Of a stretch of 64,000 nucleotides of DNA, positions 1 through 10,690 are shown one piece after another (positions within the stretch are counted from its first letter, which is position 1; every line of letters begins with the position of its first letter). The stretch spans positions 27,189,461 through 27,253,460 of the forward strand of contig OY747713.1 in the NCBI GenBank assembly GCA_963556495.2, in the 5' to 3' direction. The translations under genes and the position numbers were made by a program. The DNA is from Valencia hispanica. Lineage: Eukaryota; Chordata; Actinopteri; Cyprinodontiformes; Valenciidae. The notes beneath the pieces were generated by a model. The model was not told the origin of the DNA, did not search any database, and was given only the letters and a program-made list of their open reading frames with translations.

Positions 1-1393
1 ATTTATGCTTGCTCAGTGGTCTTCTCAGCTAGGTTTTTTTTTTCAACCTAGTTCTTGCGCCTAAGCATTTTCACTAGCACATTTGCTTAGAACCTGTGTC
101 AAATTCACATAAAGCAGACTGTAACAAAAAAAGTAACCTCAAATATGGCTTCTTTGTGAAAAAAACATGTTTTGATTCCACTTCCTCTTAAATTTTCTCT
201 ACCAAAATATAATTCCTAAAGAGCTATTTTATAAAATCAGCCATAAAATTTTAGGCTAAAACAGAAAGAGATCAAATGAAAGCTGATGCATCTCTCTGGG
301 TCTGTGTCAGGTGTTTGCTGGAGTTTTTTTTACTCGTTCTTACAGAAACAGTTTGGATTTTTTTGAGGTTCTAGAAAATTATTTAAAGTAATAGTTCCCT
401 TACCTATTATAGAAATGTATAATATGACAGTAAGATTTTAGAGAAATAAATAAATCCTCTCAGTAGAAAGGCTGTTCTTTTTCATTACAACGTCACAGTT
501 CATTCTCAACTGACAAGTTCCAATCTAATTATTGCAGGCAAAAGTGACTCAAATCTGAGGTTCTTTTACCAATATGTAATCCTTATTCTCATTTTTTGAT
601 GACAGATTGAACAGCATTAATCAGACAGACATTTAAAATTTGCATGAAAGAACGAAGAAACAAGAGATAATTTAAGCGATGGAAGAAACAAAGACACCAT
701 TGATCAAATAAATCATAATTTTGTTCCGGTTGCATGATAATACCGGATTTGATACATACATGCTGATCTGAGGAATCCATATTTATTTGCTTAAACACTG
801 TATGCTACATGTGACTTCACAACTTTTTCTGCACATGAAGGTTACTTCAGTAGCACAGATTGTTTACGCTGATGGCAGTCACATTGCACATTACAACAAT
901 GTGAAAGAAGCTCAGCAAATTTTGGTATGGTGCATTAAGACTTGAATTGTGATCACAGGCTAATAAACTAATCTGTTCTAACTTGGGGTCAAGTGGTTAA
1001 TATATGGGTGAAGCTGGAATCAAGGTAAGTTTAGTTGATTGATATAAATCCATTCACACACAAGACAATCCAAAGTCCTTTAGAGAGCATCAAAGCAAAG
1101 ACAGGAAGAAAATATTGTAACGGTTTTACTTGGGTTTTAGTGTATTATATATATTTTTTGAATGATTATTATAGGTGCCAGTTAGGTCTCCCTCCTGACT
1201 TATAGGATTATTTAGTGTGTGTGTTAATAGTTTTAATTTGGATTATTTTTATATATACACCAGTTATATAAGGACATATATTTAGAACTATATACACCCT
1301 TTTAAATCTTAGAAAAGTGATTTTAAAAAACAATAGCACAGAGAAAAAAGTCAATAATTTGTATTCTTGATTTGAAGTTATCACTGGTCCAGT
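1..1393. other. AT-rich non-coding stretch, no gene seen
   Basis: No reading frame of interest, no recognisable repeat family and no CpG-rich promoter are visible here. The sequence is AT-rich with short homopolymer runs. If the minus-strand gene proposed at 1394-1844 is real, this stretch is its 3' flank, and an AATAAA-like hexamer overlaps the proposed stop codon. Confidence 0.5.
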
Positions 1394-1844
1394 TTATTTT
1401 TCCACAGCCGTATGAAAAGAGCTATGAACACAAATAACACAAATATTTACAATATGTTCATATTTTTTCTGTGAGAAAATAAACAAACAAAAAAAAACTT
1501 ACTCGACAGTGTGTGACTCAATGAAACCGGGATGAATTGTTGGCAGGACACAATTGATGAACATTCTAAAAGACAAAATTTTGTTTTCCTTTTAATTTAA
1601 TTTTCAGGGCTTATAGGTACACACACACAAAAAAAAAAAGGCTTTTAGTAAGTTTTAAGGACTTACAGATTGCGCTGGATGAAGTTGTATGACTTGATGA
1701 CGTCACCGGTTGGCGCTCCGAGCAGAAACAAACAAACAAACAAGTCTTCCACCTTTGAAAAGATTTTCCGATGTAGGTTGAGTTTTTTTATTCTTAATGT
1801 GGTTAATTTTACAGAGAAGGTAAGAATTTAGTTTTAAACTCACA
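1394..1844 (-). CDS. Speculative four-exon small gene, 3' part (unknown product)
   Basis: I do not recognise this protein. Four minus-strand blocks can be joined by three short introns with consensus-like borders. Exon a ends at 1844 before GTGAGT; exon b is 1667-1752, followed by GTAAGT; exon c is 1503-1565, preceded by a TCTTTTAG acceptor and followed by GTAAGT; exon d is 1394-1421, preceded by TTCATAG and ending in TAA. The introns are 91, 101 and 81 bp, a usual size for compact fish introns. One frame stays open through all joins and reads ...AFKFPTDVEDLF... then ...SYNFIQRNLMFINCVLP... then ...GFIESHTVDSFHTAVEK-stop. No in-frame Met is seen in exon a, whose frame opens after a stop near 1930; the only Met is at the start of exon c. 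The joined product would be only about 60-85 residues. A non-coding spliced transcript or chance alignment of splice signals are both possible. Confidence 0.22.
1698..1705. promoter_or_regulatory. CRE-like palindrome TGACGTCA
   Basis: A full CREB/ATF consensus palindrome is present. It lies inside the proposed exon b of the minus-strand candidate, so it may be incidental. A second copy lies 187 bp away. Confidence 0.35.
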
Positions 1845-1879
1845 TCCGTTGGAAACTTGAATGCTTGGGACAGCCTGTG

Positions 1880-1893
1880 TGACGTGACGTCAC
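1880..1893. promoter_or_regulatory. CRE-like site, half-site plus full TGACGTCA
   Basis: The sequence TGACG-TGACGTCAC contains a CRE half-site overlapping a full CRE palindrome (1885-1892). It lies just upstream of the donor at 1843 of the proposed minus-strand gene, where a promoter or first exon would be expected. Function is inferred from the motif only. Confidence 0.35.
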
Positions 1894-1987
1894 TCTGTTG
1901 ACACGCCGAGGATTCTTTTCTTTTTTACTTGATCGCCAAAGACTTTCTCCGTCTTCTGAGGACTTAACATTAACAATGAGGGATTAA

Positions 1988-2361
1988 TGGTGCGTTCACA
2001 CCGCCCCAAACGTCAGCGTCAGTTGCGGCAAGATTACATGTAAAGTCTACAGTTGAGTCCGTCAGAGGTCCGTCAGAGTCTCTGCGGTGCGTTGTGTGCG
2101 TTGGCTCCGTCAACTTTTCAAGCATTAGCTGCATTTCATCGGCAACGTACCAAACGCAAGCAAGGCAGAAGTTCAGCTAACTGAACTTTTGACGGACTTG
2201 ACGCACTTGACGCAGTGCGCCAGCCAATCAGAGCGTCTCACTGTAGCGACGTCACCACACGTATCTTCTTCGCGCTCTTTTTTGCTCAACGTACATGCGG
2301 CAAACTAGATGCGTTGAGAGCGTTGCCTGACACGGAGAAAGTGTGCGGTGTGAACGCACCA
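1988..2361. mobile_element. 374-bp MITE with 17-bp TIRs and TAA target duplication
   Basis: The element begins TGGTGCGTTCACACCGC and ends with its exact reverse complement. It is flanked by TAA on both sides (1985-1987 and 2362-2364). A 3-bp TAA/TTA duplication with short TIRs is typical of PIF/Harbinger-type MITEs. There is no transposase; it is a non-autonomous element. The interior is GC-rich compared with its surroundings and contains a CCAAT motif near 2224 and a GACGTCAC motif near 2248. Short reading frames crossing it are incidental. Confidence 0.85.
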
Positions 2362-2364
2362 TAA

Positions 2365-3966
2365 CAGCCTCGTTGCTGGATTGATCAGCCTCGTTATTCG
2401 GACAATATGCCACTATATGCTGCGGATTCTCCACCCTCCACGCCACTCTGCTTCTTGCAGGTGAATGAGGAAATTGATGGAGGGATGAGGGGCGTTTTTG
2501 AAAGGTAAGGCAGAGCAGTGTGCACAGGTGATAATCAGGGTGGAGGCAGGAAATATTTATTTAGTTTGACCATGTGGTATGGTGCAACCACAGGTTGTCA
2601 CAATATTAAACAAACAACCTTCTAATTTCCAGACGATACCTTAACAGATCTACAGCAACTCCATGCTGCCCAGCGTTAAGTATTAAACTTTATTGCACAA
2701 TGAAAAAACTGGTAATTTACTTGGATTCACCGAAAGCATTGTAAAAGATAGAACTGGAATACCCAAACCAAGACTGACAATTTGGCACCAAATGGGAGCA
2801 CAGCTAGCTGTCCTATAATGGGATTGATTAGTCAACAGTTAGCAGGTACATTCCTGCCCAGCTGGTTATTGTCAGCACAGTGACAGCAGAAAGGGCACGA
2901 CAGACTAGAATACAGAACTCAGGATACCACCGTGGAATCACAAGGAATACATAAAGTATGACTAAAGACTTTTGCACTGAAACAGAAATTTGTCCCTCTC
3001 ATTACCAACCTTTCTCACCTCAGCTGACTGACTCGCCTCTTTCTCTCTTCTATAGCCTCTTCCATTTATTCAATTTTTCTCTATAATCTCTTACTTTAAT
3101 GACTCTTGTTTTAAAATGCCATTGGCACTCAGGTCATGATATTTCCTGTTAATTACTTTGCCACATTATCAGCATAAAGTACCTCTGTCACTATTCTAAT
3201 TATGTGGTTCCGATTACTCTGACATATAATTTCAGCTTCTCATACAGCTTTTTCGTGCAGAAAAGGCAAAAAGAATAAGAAGATCAGCAATTGGTTTTCA
3301 CCAAAGAAACATTATAACTGATTTTAACATTTAACTAACAGTCGATTGTCAAAGGAATGACATTTAATGGAAGGATAAAGTTTCATCTGTAGCATTTAAA
3401 CTAAACAAACAAAAAGAAACTGCCTGCAAAACAACAGAAGACTGAGACATGAGAAATAGTCTGTGAATATTTTTCTCTGCTTCAGTTATTATTTTCTGTT
3501 GTGTGTTTTTTAAATGTCGTGTTAAAAATGTCTATTAAATATGTTTTTTTTATAGTTTCCTGCTTCATTTATCAGTACAATATCTCTCACTGGCAGGAGA
3601 AAAGAGAAAATGACCAGACATTTGATATTTAAGTTTGCTTTCATGCACGTTGAGAAAAATAAACACAGCAGATTATTGCTGTAAATTTGCTGCTGAAACC
3701 ACAAAAAAAGGTAGCAGCATTGATATGTGTATGACTGCTTTACTGTGGCTTAGGGAAAGCCGGGGTGTGGTTTTGCAGTCTGGTGGTGTTTGCATGATAT
3801 TCTGTGAGGGTAAAATGCAGTTGGAGCTCTTGCAGCTTTCAGATAGCTGTAGAGATCTTATTATCTGAAAGAGATGCTTTGCCAATGGCTTTAGGCAGTT
3901 GTGAACAACAGGTACTATAAGTAAAACCTTAGAGTTCAATATTGTTTGTAGATATTGTTTCATGAA
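2365..3966. other. Unassigned non-coding sequence
   Basis: I see no gene here. The stretch is AT-rich and unique-looking, with one perfect 10-bp inverted repeat at 3836-3871, listed separately. Confidence 0.45.
3836..3871. repeat. Short hairpin, 10-bp perfect stem
   Basis: CTTTCAGATA (3836-3845) pairs with TATCTGAAAG (3862-3871) across a 16-nt loop. The role is unknown; it could be chance or a relic of a MITE. Confidence 0.4.
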
Positions 3967-4110
3967 GTAAGCCTAATTCAAACTCCTCTACTTTATTCCT
4001 GAGCTGTCTGATGTGTTCTTTGGTCTTCATGATGCTGTTTGCCCACTAATCTCTAACAAACATTTGAGGCCTTCACTGAACATATGGATTTATATTGAGA
4101 TTTTGATGTG
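3967..4110 (-). mobile_element. Tc1-type transposon fragment (transposase N-terminal region)
   Basis: The sequence matches, by eye, the start of a common teleost Tc1 family read on the minus strand: the segment around GGTCTTCATGATGCTGTTTG, and then AACAAACATTTGAGGCCTTCAC. Very similar sequence recurs at 10.3-10.4 kb in this window. Only about 140 bp remain and no open frame survives. Confidence 0.7.
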
Positions 4111-4625
4111 GGTTTTATCATCAAAATCCTTATTTTACAAGAAGTCATGATTCAAAATGTCTGAGAGAAGAATAAAAATAATCCAAATACTTAAAGGTGC
4201 AGTCACTGTAGAGAACTTATTGAAAGTTTAGTTTGATGAGAAAAAGTCGTTGCTAACTCCCTCTGTACACTGTAAAAAAAACAACTGTTAAAATGTAACC
4301 AATAGAATTGGTGTAACAATTTGCTCTCGGTTTATTTTAATAGATTTTAACCACCACGTTTTAATACATTTTACCTAAGTTTCAAGCTAAAAACACCGGA
4401 AAAGTTGTGTTAAATTCAAACTTCTTTGTTACATTTGTGTTTCATGTAAAATATTAGTTAAATTTTATATCTTTTATTTACTCGTTATTAATTTAAATAA
4501 TTAAAGTTTAATTTATTTACATGTTAGAATAATGAAGTTAAAGCAGCTTATATAGCTTGTTCAACTCTGTCGTTAGCATTGCCTGTTAGCTAATGCTAAT
4601 TGTGGGACTAAGTGAAAGCTATTAT

Positions 4626-4826
4626 GGTAAATGGACTGAAATTCATGCTGACCACTCAAAGCACTTTACAATGGAGCCACATTCACCCATTCACAAAGGT
4701 GCACACATTCCTACACTGATACACAGATCGGTCACAGTACCTTGATCACCATATGAAAGGTAGAAGCTGGAATCGAACCTGCAACCCTCCAATTACAAGC
4801 CAACTACTCTACCCACCAAGTCCCAG
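4626..4826 (-). mobile_element. tRNA-derived SINE
   Basis: Read on the minus strand, the head has an A-box-like TGGGTAGAGTAGTTGG (4800-4815) and a perfect B box GGTTCGATTCC (4769-4779), the internal RNA polymerase III promoter of a tRNA. It is followed by a tail containing GAATGGGTGAATGTGG and AAGTGCTTTGAGTGG, as in widespread teleost SINE tails. The flanking ends are too decayed to call a target duplication. Confidence 0.65.
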
Positions 4827-4829
4827 TAA

Positions 4830-7309
4830 TTATTTTGAACTACTTCGTGAAACTGTAATTAGCAAGTAACAAATACCTGCTGACTACCTGCTGTTGCTTC
4901 TTAATCTCTACAACACACACATATGCATTCATATTACCACACACACCGATAACAAAGCAATAGTTTACCTGCCATGCGCCTTCCCTCCTCCTCCTGACTG
5001 GTAATGTGAGAGTGATGCATGTGCAGGATGCATGTGTTGAACTCGTTAAGTTCCAATCATTTAAATCGGATTCTATTTGTTAATGAAATAAAGTAAGTAG
5101 GTATTCTGGTTAGAATTAAATCATTTTTTTCCACACTGCACTGCAACGAATAAACTACACTGCAGTAATCCAGGGACTTTGTTAAATAACTTTTTACATA
5201 GTTTTGAAGCTTTTCCTGTTAATAAAAATAATCTTGTTACTGTTTAACTAAACACGAGTTCAAGTTGGTTTATGGTTTCATACAAACAACAAAATAGGGC
5301 TTCTGAGTGTTCCCATTTTAAACAGCTTAACTCCCATCAACAGCCCGTATTTACCTGTCAGTTTGTTCACAAATCATTACGGAGATCTTTTTACTGGTGT
5401 CAGAGTGGGATGGGGTGAGGAGACAAGGAGGCCACATTTACAGCTTGTGGGCTCTTAGCAGATTTGGGGTTGCTCCTTTAATGTACCCATTAAAGACACT
5501 GAAGTGGTGATGTTGCTGGACAATTTCTTTTTCTGTGTTTGAAACTTTGTATGCTTCAATTATTGGTCTTTATTTTCTCTTTTTTCAACATTTTCTTTCT
5601 TTTAGACCAAAACTATTACACACTGACAGTGAGTGTCCTGTTACCTGATATATCAGCACTTTATATTTTAAAAGAGTCTGAATATCCATTGGAGAGCAAA
5701 ATGCTGTTGCTGTATTTCATAAAGAGGGGAACAGATAGAACAAATCCCAAAGAAGAATTAAGAAATGGGATCATGTTTTTTATTAGTTGGAGTGTATAAT
5801 AAAATGGACTGATCTTGGTACAAAGGCAAACTTCATTGTTTGGTTTAATACTTGTACCTCCAGGTCATATGTGAGGCCGCGTAACTCAGAGAAGGCTGTG
5901 TATCTGGTAAGAAATTATTTAATGTGATGTTGAAATAAACTGCAAGATGTATTTCAGTACACAGTTGTATTGAACTACCCAATATTTATTTAAGCAGCTA
6001 AATAAAAATAATAAACCTCAATATGTTGTGTATGTTAAGAAAATTTAACAACTCCCTGTACATAAAGACAGATCACTGTAAATCAGATAAAAGTAGCCTA
6101 TGCTATGTTCCTGTGTTTTCTAACAATTACTGTCAGTAACGACGGTAAATCCTGTTAACAAAACAAGGTAAAAGCAATGTTTTTCTCTGCATTTTGTACA
6201 TTCAAACACTGCAGTAGCATGTTGTTATATAGTACTGTCTGTATGAAATATTTATTGGGATACATTTGTATATTGCTCTCCTCAATCAAGTTTGGGATTA
6301 GAAAGTGTCAATAAAATGAGGAACTGCTGTTCAGGATGATTTTGTGAGATGTTTAATGATGAAGAGAATGCATATTTGCTGTCTGTCGTGTAAGTCAATG
6401 CAAAATAAGCTGCCAATTGCAACACATGTGATCTGTATAGCCAAAATCCTACCTTTTTAAGTTTTTTTACCACCTGGAAAAACGTTGAATATGAAAAACT
6501 GGAATTTCATGTCCTGTTTATTAATTTTCTTTTGGTTTTCTTTTGTTGTTTTAATTTTTAGAACACAACACAACATAAAAAAACTATTAAAGAATTATAC
6601 CTCAGGTTCTAAAATCTTTGCCTGTGTGGTAATACCTCGAAAAAATCTGCCAGCTATTTACTTAAGTGGTACTTGTTAAAAATAAGTTTGAAAACCAAGG
6701 TTCTAACCTAAATGAAATAAGCTAACTAAACCTGTTGTAATATAGCAGATACAACAAGGGGCGCGGGGATAGCTTGTACCATACATCTACTGTATGCCAT
6801 GCTTAATTTAAATGTCCTTGTCTGCATTGGTTTATGTGCTTCAGGGTTAGCAATTGATCTAAATTGATCTAAATAAGGAGGCAATCCTGAGGCAGAGTAC
6901 GCTGGCAGCTATTTATGACCAGGGGATAATTAGATTTAGGACTGTTATTTTTGCATCAGTCTATTTTTCCTACTAATGGAATTTTTTTGTTAAGATGACA
7001 TGGAAAACCCAACTGAGCTGGTTTGGCGGAGGTCTGGGCTCTCCGAGTGCTTGTCTAGTTCCTACTGCCACAGCCCTATAATAATAATAAACCTGGATGT
7101 TTCAACACTACAAGACAAACTGAGGGAGAGTGAGTAGACAAAGTGTGATAGTGTGTTGACAGTAATTTTGTTTAAAATCAGCAGTTAGCTGTTACAGAGT
7201 AGTGCTGGTAGTAAAACAAGCTGATATTTGTTGATCAGTCACACTATCTGCCTGGGCAGAGTCTACAGACATCCTGCTCCTAGCTGGCTAACTGTACTTT
7301 TAGGCCAAC
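4830..7309. other. Unassigned non-coding sequence
   Basis: AT-rich, with no coding evidence. Short frames around 5.5 and 6.5 kb have no family resemblance and no splice or codon support. Segments near 4.27-4.45 kb resemble the diffuse CACTGTAAAAAA-type fish repeats but cannot be bounded. Confidence 0.4.
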
Positions 7310-7858
7310 AGGCGCGTTTCCACTATCGGAACTTCAAGGTAATTTGACCGGACCTTCCCAATATGCGAGTGTCTCCACTTCATCGGGCAGGGCAGACAGG
7401 GTCATTTTTGGGGTCATTTCATGAACCAATGGAGTACCTGTATAGGGGTATGTACTCGGAATGGCTCAATGGAGTCCCTAAGCGTGGGCTGTGGATAAGT
7501 CGTGCTAATTGGTTGTAATTCAGAGGGAAATTAGCAGATGTCGCAAAATCCAGATTTGTAAAAATAAGAAGAGTTGCTGGTGAAGCAGTTTCTAACAACA
7601 GCAAACAGAAACACAGCAACAAGCCCTGCGTCTTCCATGTCAATCTCTTTTTATTTCTGCTGCTCTGGGTGCCTTTTTGCACTGATCAGTGACGCTACTT
7701 GCTGCTGAACCATTAGTGATATGCGGATGTCTTAGCTGATTCCTTAAAGGGCTGATTTTGCATAGAGACATGGCAGCTGAGAGGAGCAGACCAACAGATA
7801 ACCAAGTCAAAAAGATCTGGTTAAATTAGCCTGAAGTTCCGATAGTGGAAATGAGCCT
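7310..7858. mobile_element. MITE, about 549 bp, imperfect TIRs
   Basis: The left end reads AGGCGCGTTTCCACTATCGG. The right end, reverse-complemented, reads AGGCTCATTTCCACTATCGG, and both continue AACTTCA. That makes TIRs of about 27 bp with three mismatches. No clear target duplication remains, so hAT versus Harbinger cannot be decided. There is no transposase; the reading frame inside it (about 7.4-7.7 kb) is incidental. Confidence 0.75.
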
Positions 7859-8990
7859 ATTGTTAGCATAAAATGAGAGATGGGTGAAAATCAACCATTA
7901 TCTTTCCATTAAGCCAGGGGAAAGTGGGAGAGCAACCAGAGGTGGGCAGCAACAGGTGAGGAAGGGGGAAACACATTTTATTTGATTATCTTATTGAAAA
8001 GGCTCTAAAAAATAGGAATGTCAAGTAAATTTTAATTTACTTTTTAAAATCTCCACATGCACCCTATGCTTGCTACCTACACAGTTAGTTTTCCTGATCC
8101 GTGTCCGTCCAGTACTTGCACAAACTTGCAACAAAACCAATTTAACAATGTTAGCAGTCAACAGGAGTATAAAACTAAAGAAAATACATATAGACTTCTT
8201 AGTAGGTGTGTGCATGTTGTGATTGTGCTGTAAGTGTCACTGAAAAGCAAACATACTGAATGTACAGTAATGCAAAGCTCTACACTAAGGTGGCCATCTT
8301 GAGACAAATACAGAAAAACATGTCCAAATTATGTTTTCATACCAGCAGTTTCACAATAAAATTGCATACTGTGGACAGGAAATGTGCTAAAAGGCAATCT
8401 CTTTGTGCTAACATAGCTATAGCACTATGGCTTACATTCATGCTACTGTAGCATGCCCAACTATTACACCATGATTACTGTCCAAGGCCATATATTTTGT
8501 GCAGAACCCTTCCATTCATAATACGCTACTTACAATAATTACTTCTCAATGATGTAAGGAGATGGAGATAAATTATTTGAAAAGGATGAGAAATAGTGGC
8601 ATGTGGCTTTAGTTGGTGGGGTGATTCACTGTGTGATTGTACCACTTTTTGTGGACATGTGAGCATAAATATGCAAATAATACCAGTTCGAAGCAGTAAA
8701 AAGAAAAAAAAAATCGGAATGCATGTAGGAAGTGCTGTGTGTTTCTACACCTCTGTATGTGTGTGACATGGATGTGTGTTGTTTTCCTCTGGTGATGACC
8801 TATTCCTGTTGCTGCTGTGAGTGGAGTGACCCAACTGTACTCATTAAAACCAGATCATTCTCCACTAATTGTTTTCCACTAACAAATGACTCCTCCAACT
8901 CTCAGAGACTGCTGCAGGGGCCGCCGTGTAGCTTGAACACACCAACTTCACTAATGAGAACTGCCGATAAGTAAGTGTGTGTCTTTCTCT
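7859..8990. other. Unassigned non-coding sequence
   Basis: No gene, repeat family or promoter seen. It ends at a (GT)n tract. Confidence 0.4.
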
Positions 8991-9021
8991 GTGTGTGTGT
9001 GTGTGTATGTGTGTGTGTGTG

Positions 9022-9074
<53 letters not shown>
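8991..9074 (+). repeat. (GT)n microsatellite
   Basis: 84 bp of GT dinucleotides with interruptions at 9007 (A) and 9028 (C). Apparent cysteine/valine-rich or histidine/threonine-rich peptides across it are artefacts of the repeat. Confidence 0.97.
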
Positions 9075-9075
<1 letters not shown>

Positions 9076-9619
9076 AGTGTGTGCACACAAGCACATGCAT
9101 CTGTGTGTTATGTATCTGTAGTGCCAGTTTCCCTTGCTGTGCAATGGCATGTGGAAACTCAGAATCCCTGCTAAATAAGGCTCAACGTAAGCCATTAAGG
9201 CATTTTTCTGTTGTCAATCACTCTGACAGCAAGATATTGTTAACAAGTAAAGTATTGTATTGAACTGCTTAATAAGTCAACATTTACATCTAAGCATATA
9301 TTATTTAAATGTGTAGATAGCAATCATTTGGGTTAAAGAAATTGAATTTCTTTGTTTCATTCACACTTGTACAGTGCCATTTCTAGCATTGGTGATATTA
9401 CTACTAAAAGATTTTAAAAATACTATTCAAAAAATATTCATAACATTTGAACGTTCAAAAAGTTTGACACGACACAATTTTGATGTACTTTTTTAGCATT
9501 CTATTTGATAGACCAGCATTAAGTCTTGAATACTTATAAAGTGCGAGAAAAGGGAGAAATTGTTTTAAGGCTTCTTTTTTTTTTTTTACTCGGAAAAATC
9601 TAAAAAGCCACCCATCACT
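9075..9619. other. Unassigned non-coding sequence
   Basis: AT-rich, no coding evidence. It leads into the 3' end of the Tc1 relic that starts near 9620. Confidence 0.4.
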
Positions 9620-10690
9620 AAAATTAAAGTCCTTGGGGGTATGTCTCTAGCAACTTCACACATCTAGAGTGAAGTGCCTGTTCAAGTTGTCTTAAAACAT
9701 GGGTAAACTTAAGTTTGAATGAGTGGCAATTTCCAGGTTTTGCACAGATGTAGGTCTGGTCTTTGACTGTTCCATTCTGACACATGAATCTGCTTTGATC
9801 TAAACCAGGGGTGCCCAAAGTCAGTCCTCAAGGGCCGGTATCCTGCATGCTTTAGGTCTTTCCTAGTTTAACACAGCTGATTCAAATGCTCCAACTACCT
9901 CCTCAGCATGTCAAAGTTCTGCAGAGGTCTGCTAATGAGCCATCATTTGATTCAGGTGTATTGAACCAGGGAAAGAACTAAAACATGCAGGATACCGGCC
10001 CTTGAGGACCGACTCTGGTCCTGATCCCCTGATCTAAACCATTTAGCTCTGGCTGAATATTTAGGGGCATTCTCCTGCTGTATGGTGATGTTGTTCTCCA
10101 GTCCCAATTCCTTTGCAGCCTCTAAGATGGTTATTTGGAACAGTTTTTTTTTCTTCTGATGAACCTGTATTTAGCTCCCTCGGTTCTCCCATTTTGACCA
10201 GCTTCTTGTCTTTGCTGAAGAAATGCATCCCCACTGCAAGATGCAGCCACCATCATGTTAGACTTTGGTAAAGGTGTATAACCCTAACCCTGCTTTAAAC
10301 ATTTCACAACTTTGTTACTGATCTGTCTGCTAAGTTTGTTGGTCTTCATGATCCTTTTTGTTCACCAACAAACCTCTGAGGCCTTCACAGAACAGTTGCA
10401 CTTATGCTGAGAATAAATTAAGCACAGGTGGACTCTTTTTTTTCCTAATCATATTACTAAAAAAAATTTGATTCACTGGGAGGTTTTTAGGGGAAACAGA
10501 TTAAAGGGAGCTGAATAAAAGACACGGTCCACTTTTAAGATTTTTTTATGTAAGAAAAAATCTGAAAAAACAATGGTTCCTTTTCTTTCTACTTTAGAAT
10601 GATGCCTTACTTAATGCAGGTCTAGAAAATGAGTTCAACGTTCTCTTTCTAGTATGAAAAAATGGGAAAAAGTTCAAGGGGTACATATAC
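9620..10690 (-). mobile_element. Tc1-type transposon relic, split by a hAT MITE
   Basis: Minus-strand relic of the same Tc1 family as at 3967 and elsewhere. From left to right it holds the transposase C-terminal part (GTCCTTGGGGGTATGTCTCT), the TTTGATCTAAACCATTTAGC segment, the TTTAGCTCC and ATGCAGCCACCATCATG segments, then the N-terminal part (GGTCTTCATGATCC) and the terminal AGTTCAAGGGGTACATA. The middle of the transposase is deleted near 10265-10290, and stops and frameshifts abound, so it is dead. A hAT MITE interrupts it at 9806-10031. Confidence 0.75.
9806..10031. mobile_element. hAT MITE (226 bp) with 8-bp target duplication
   Basis: It starts CAGGGGTGCCC and ends CCCCTG. The two halves are long inverted repeats sharing GGTCCTCAAGGGCCGGTATC-like sequence. 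It is flanked by a perfect 8-bp duplication ATCTAAAC (9798-9805 and 10032-10039), the hallmark of hAT insertion. It encodes nothing and depended on a transposase in trans. A diverged relative is at 46620-46820. Confidence 0.92.

Noticed and set aside
1469..1502. Alternative 34-bp intron in the minus-strand candidate (acceptor TTTTCTCACAG)
   Set aside because: A good acceptor, but a 34-bp intron is below the size vertebrate spliceosomes handle; the 81-bp alternative was preferred.
2252..2446. 64-codon minus-strand frame
   Set aside because: It lies mostly across the MITE end and its flank; no family resemblance.
8865..9263. Histidine/threonine- or cysteine/valine-rich open frames
   Set aside because: They are translations of the (GT)n tract in both directions, not genes.
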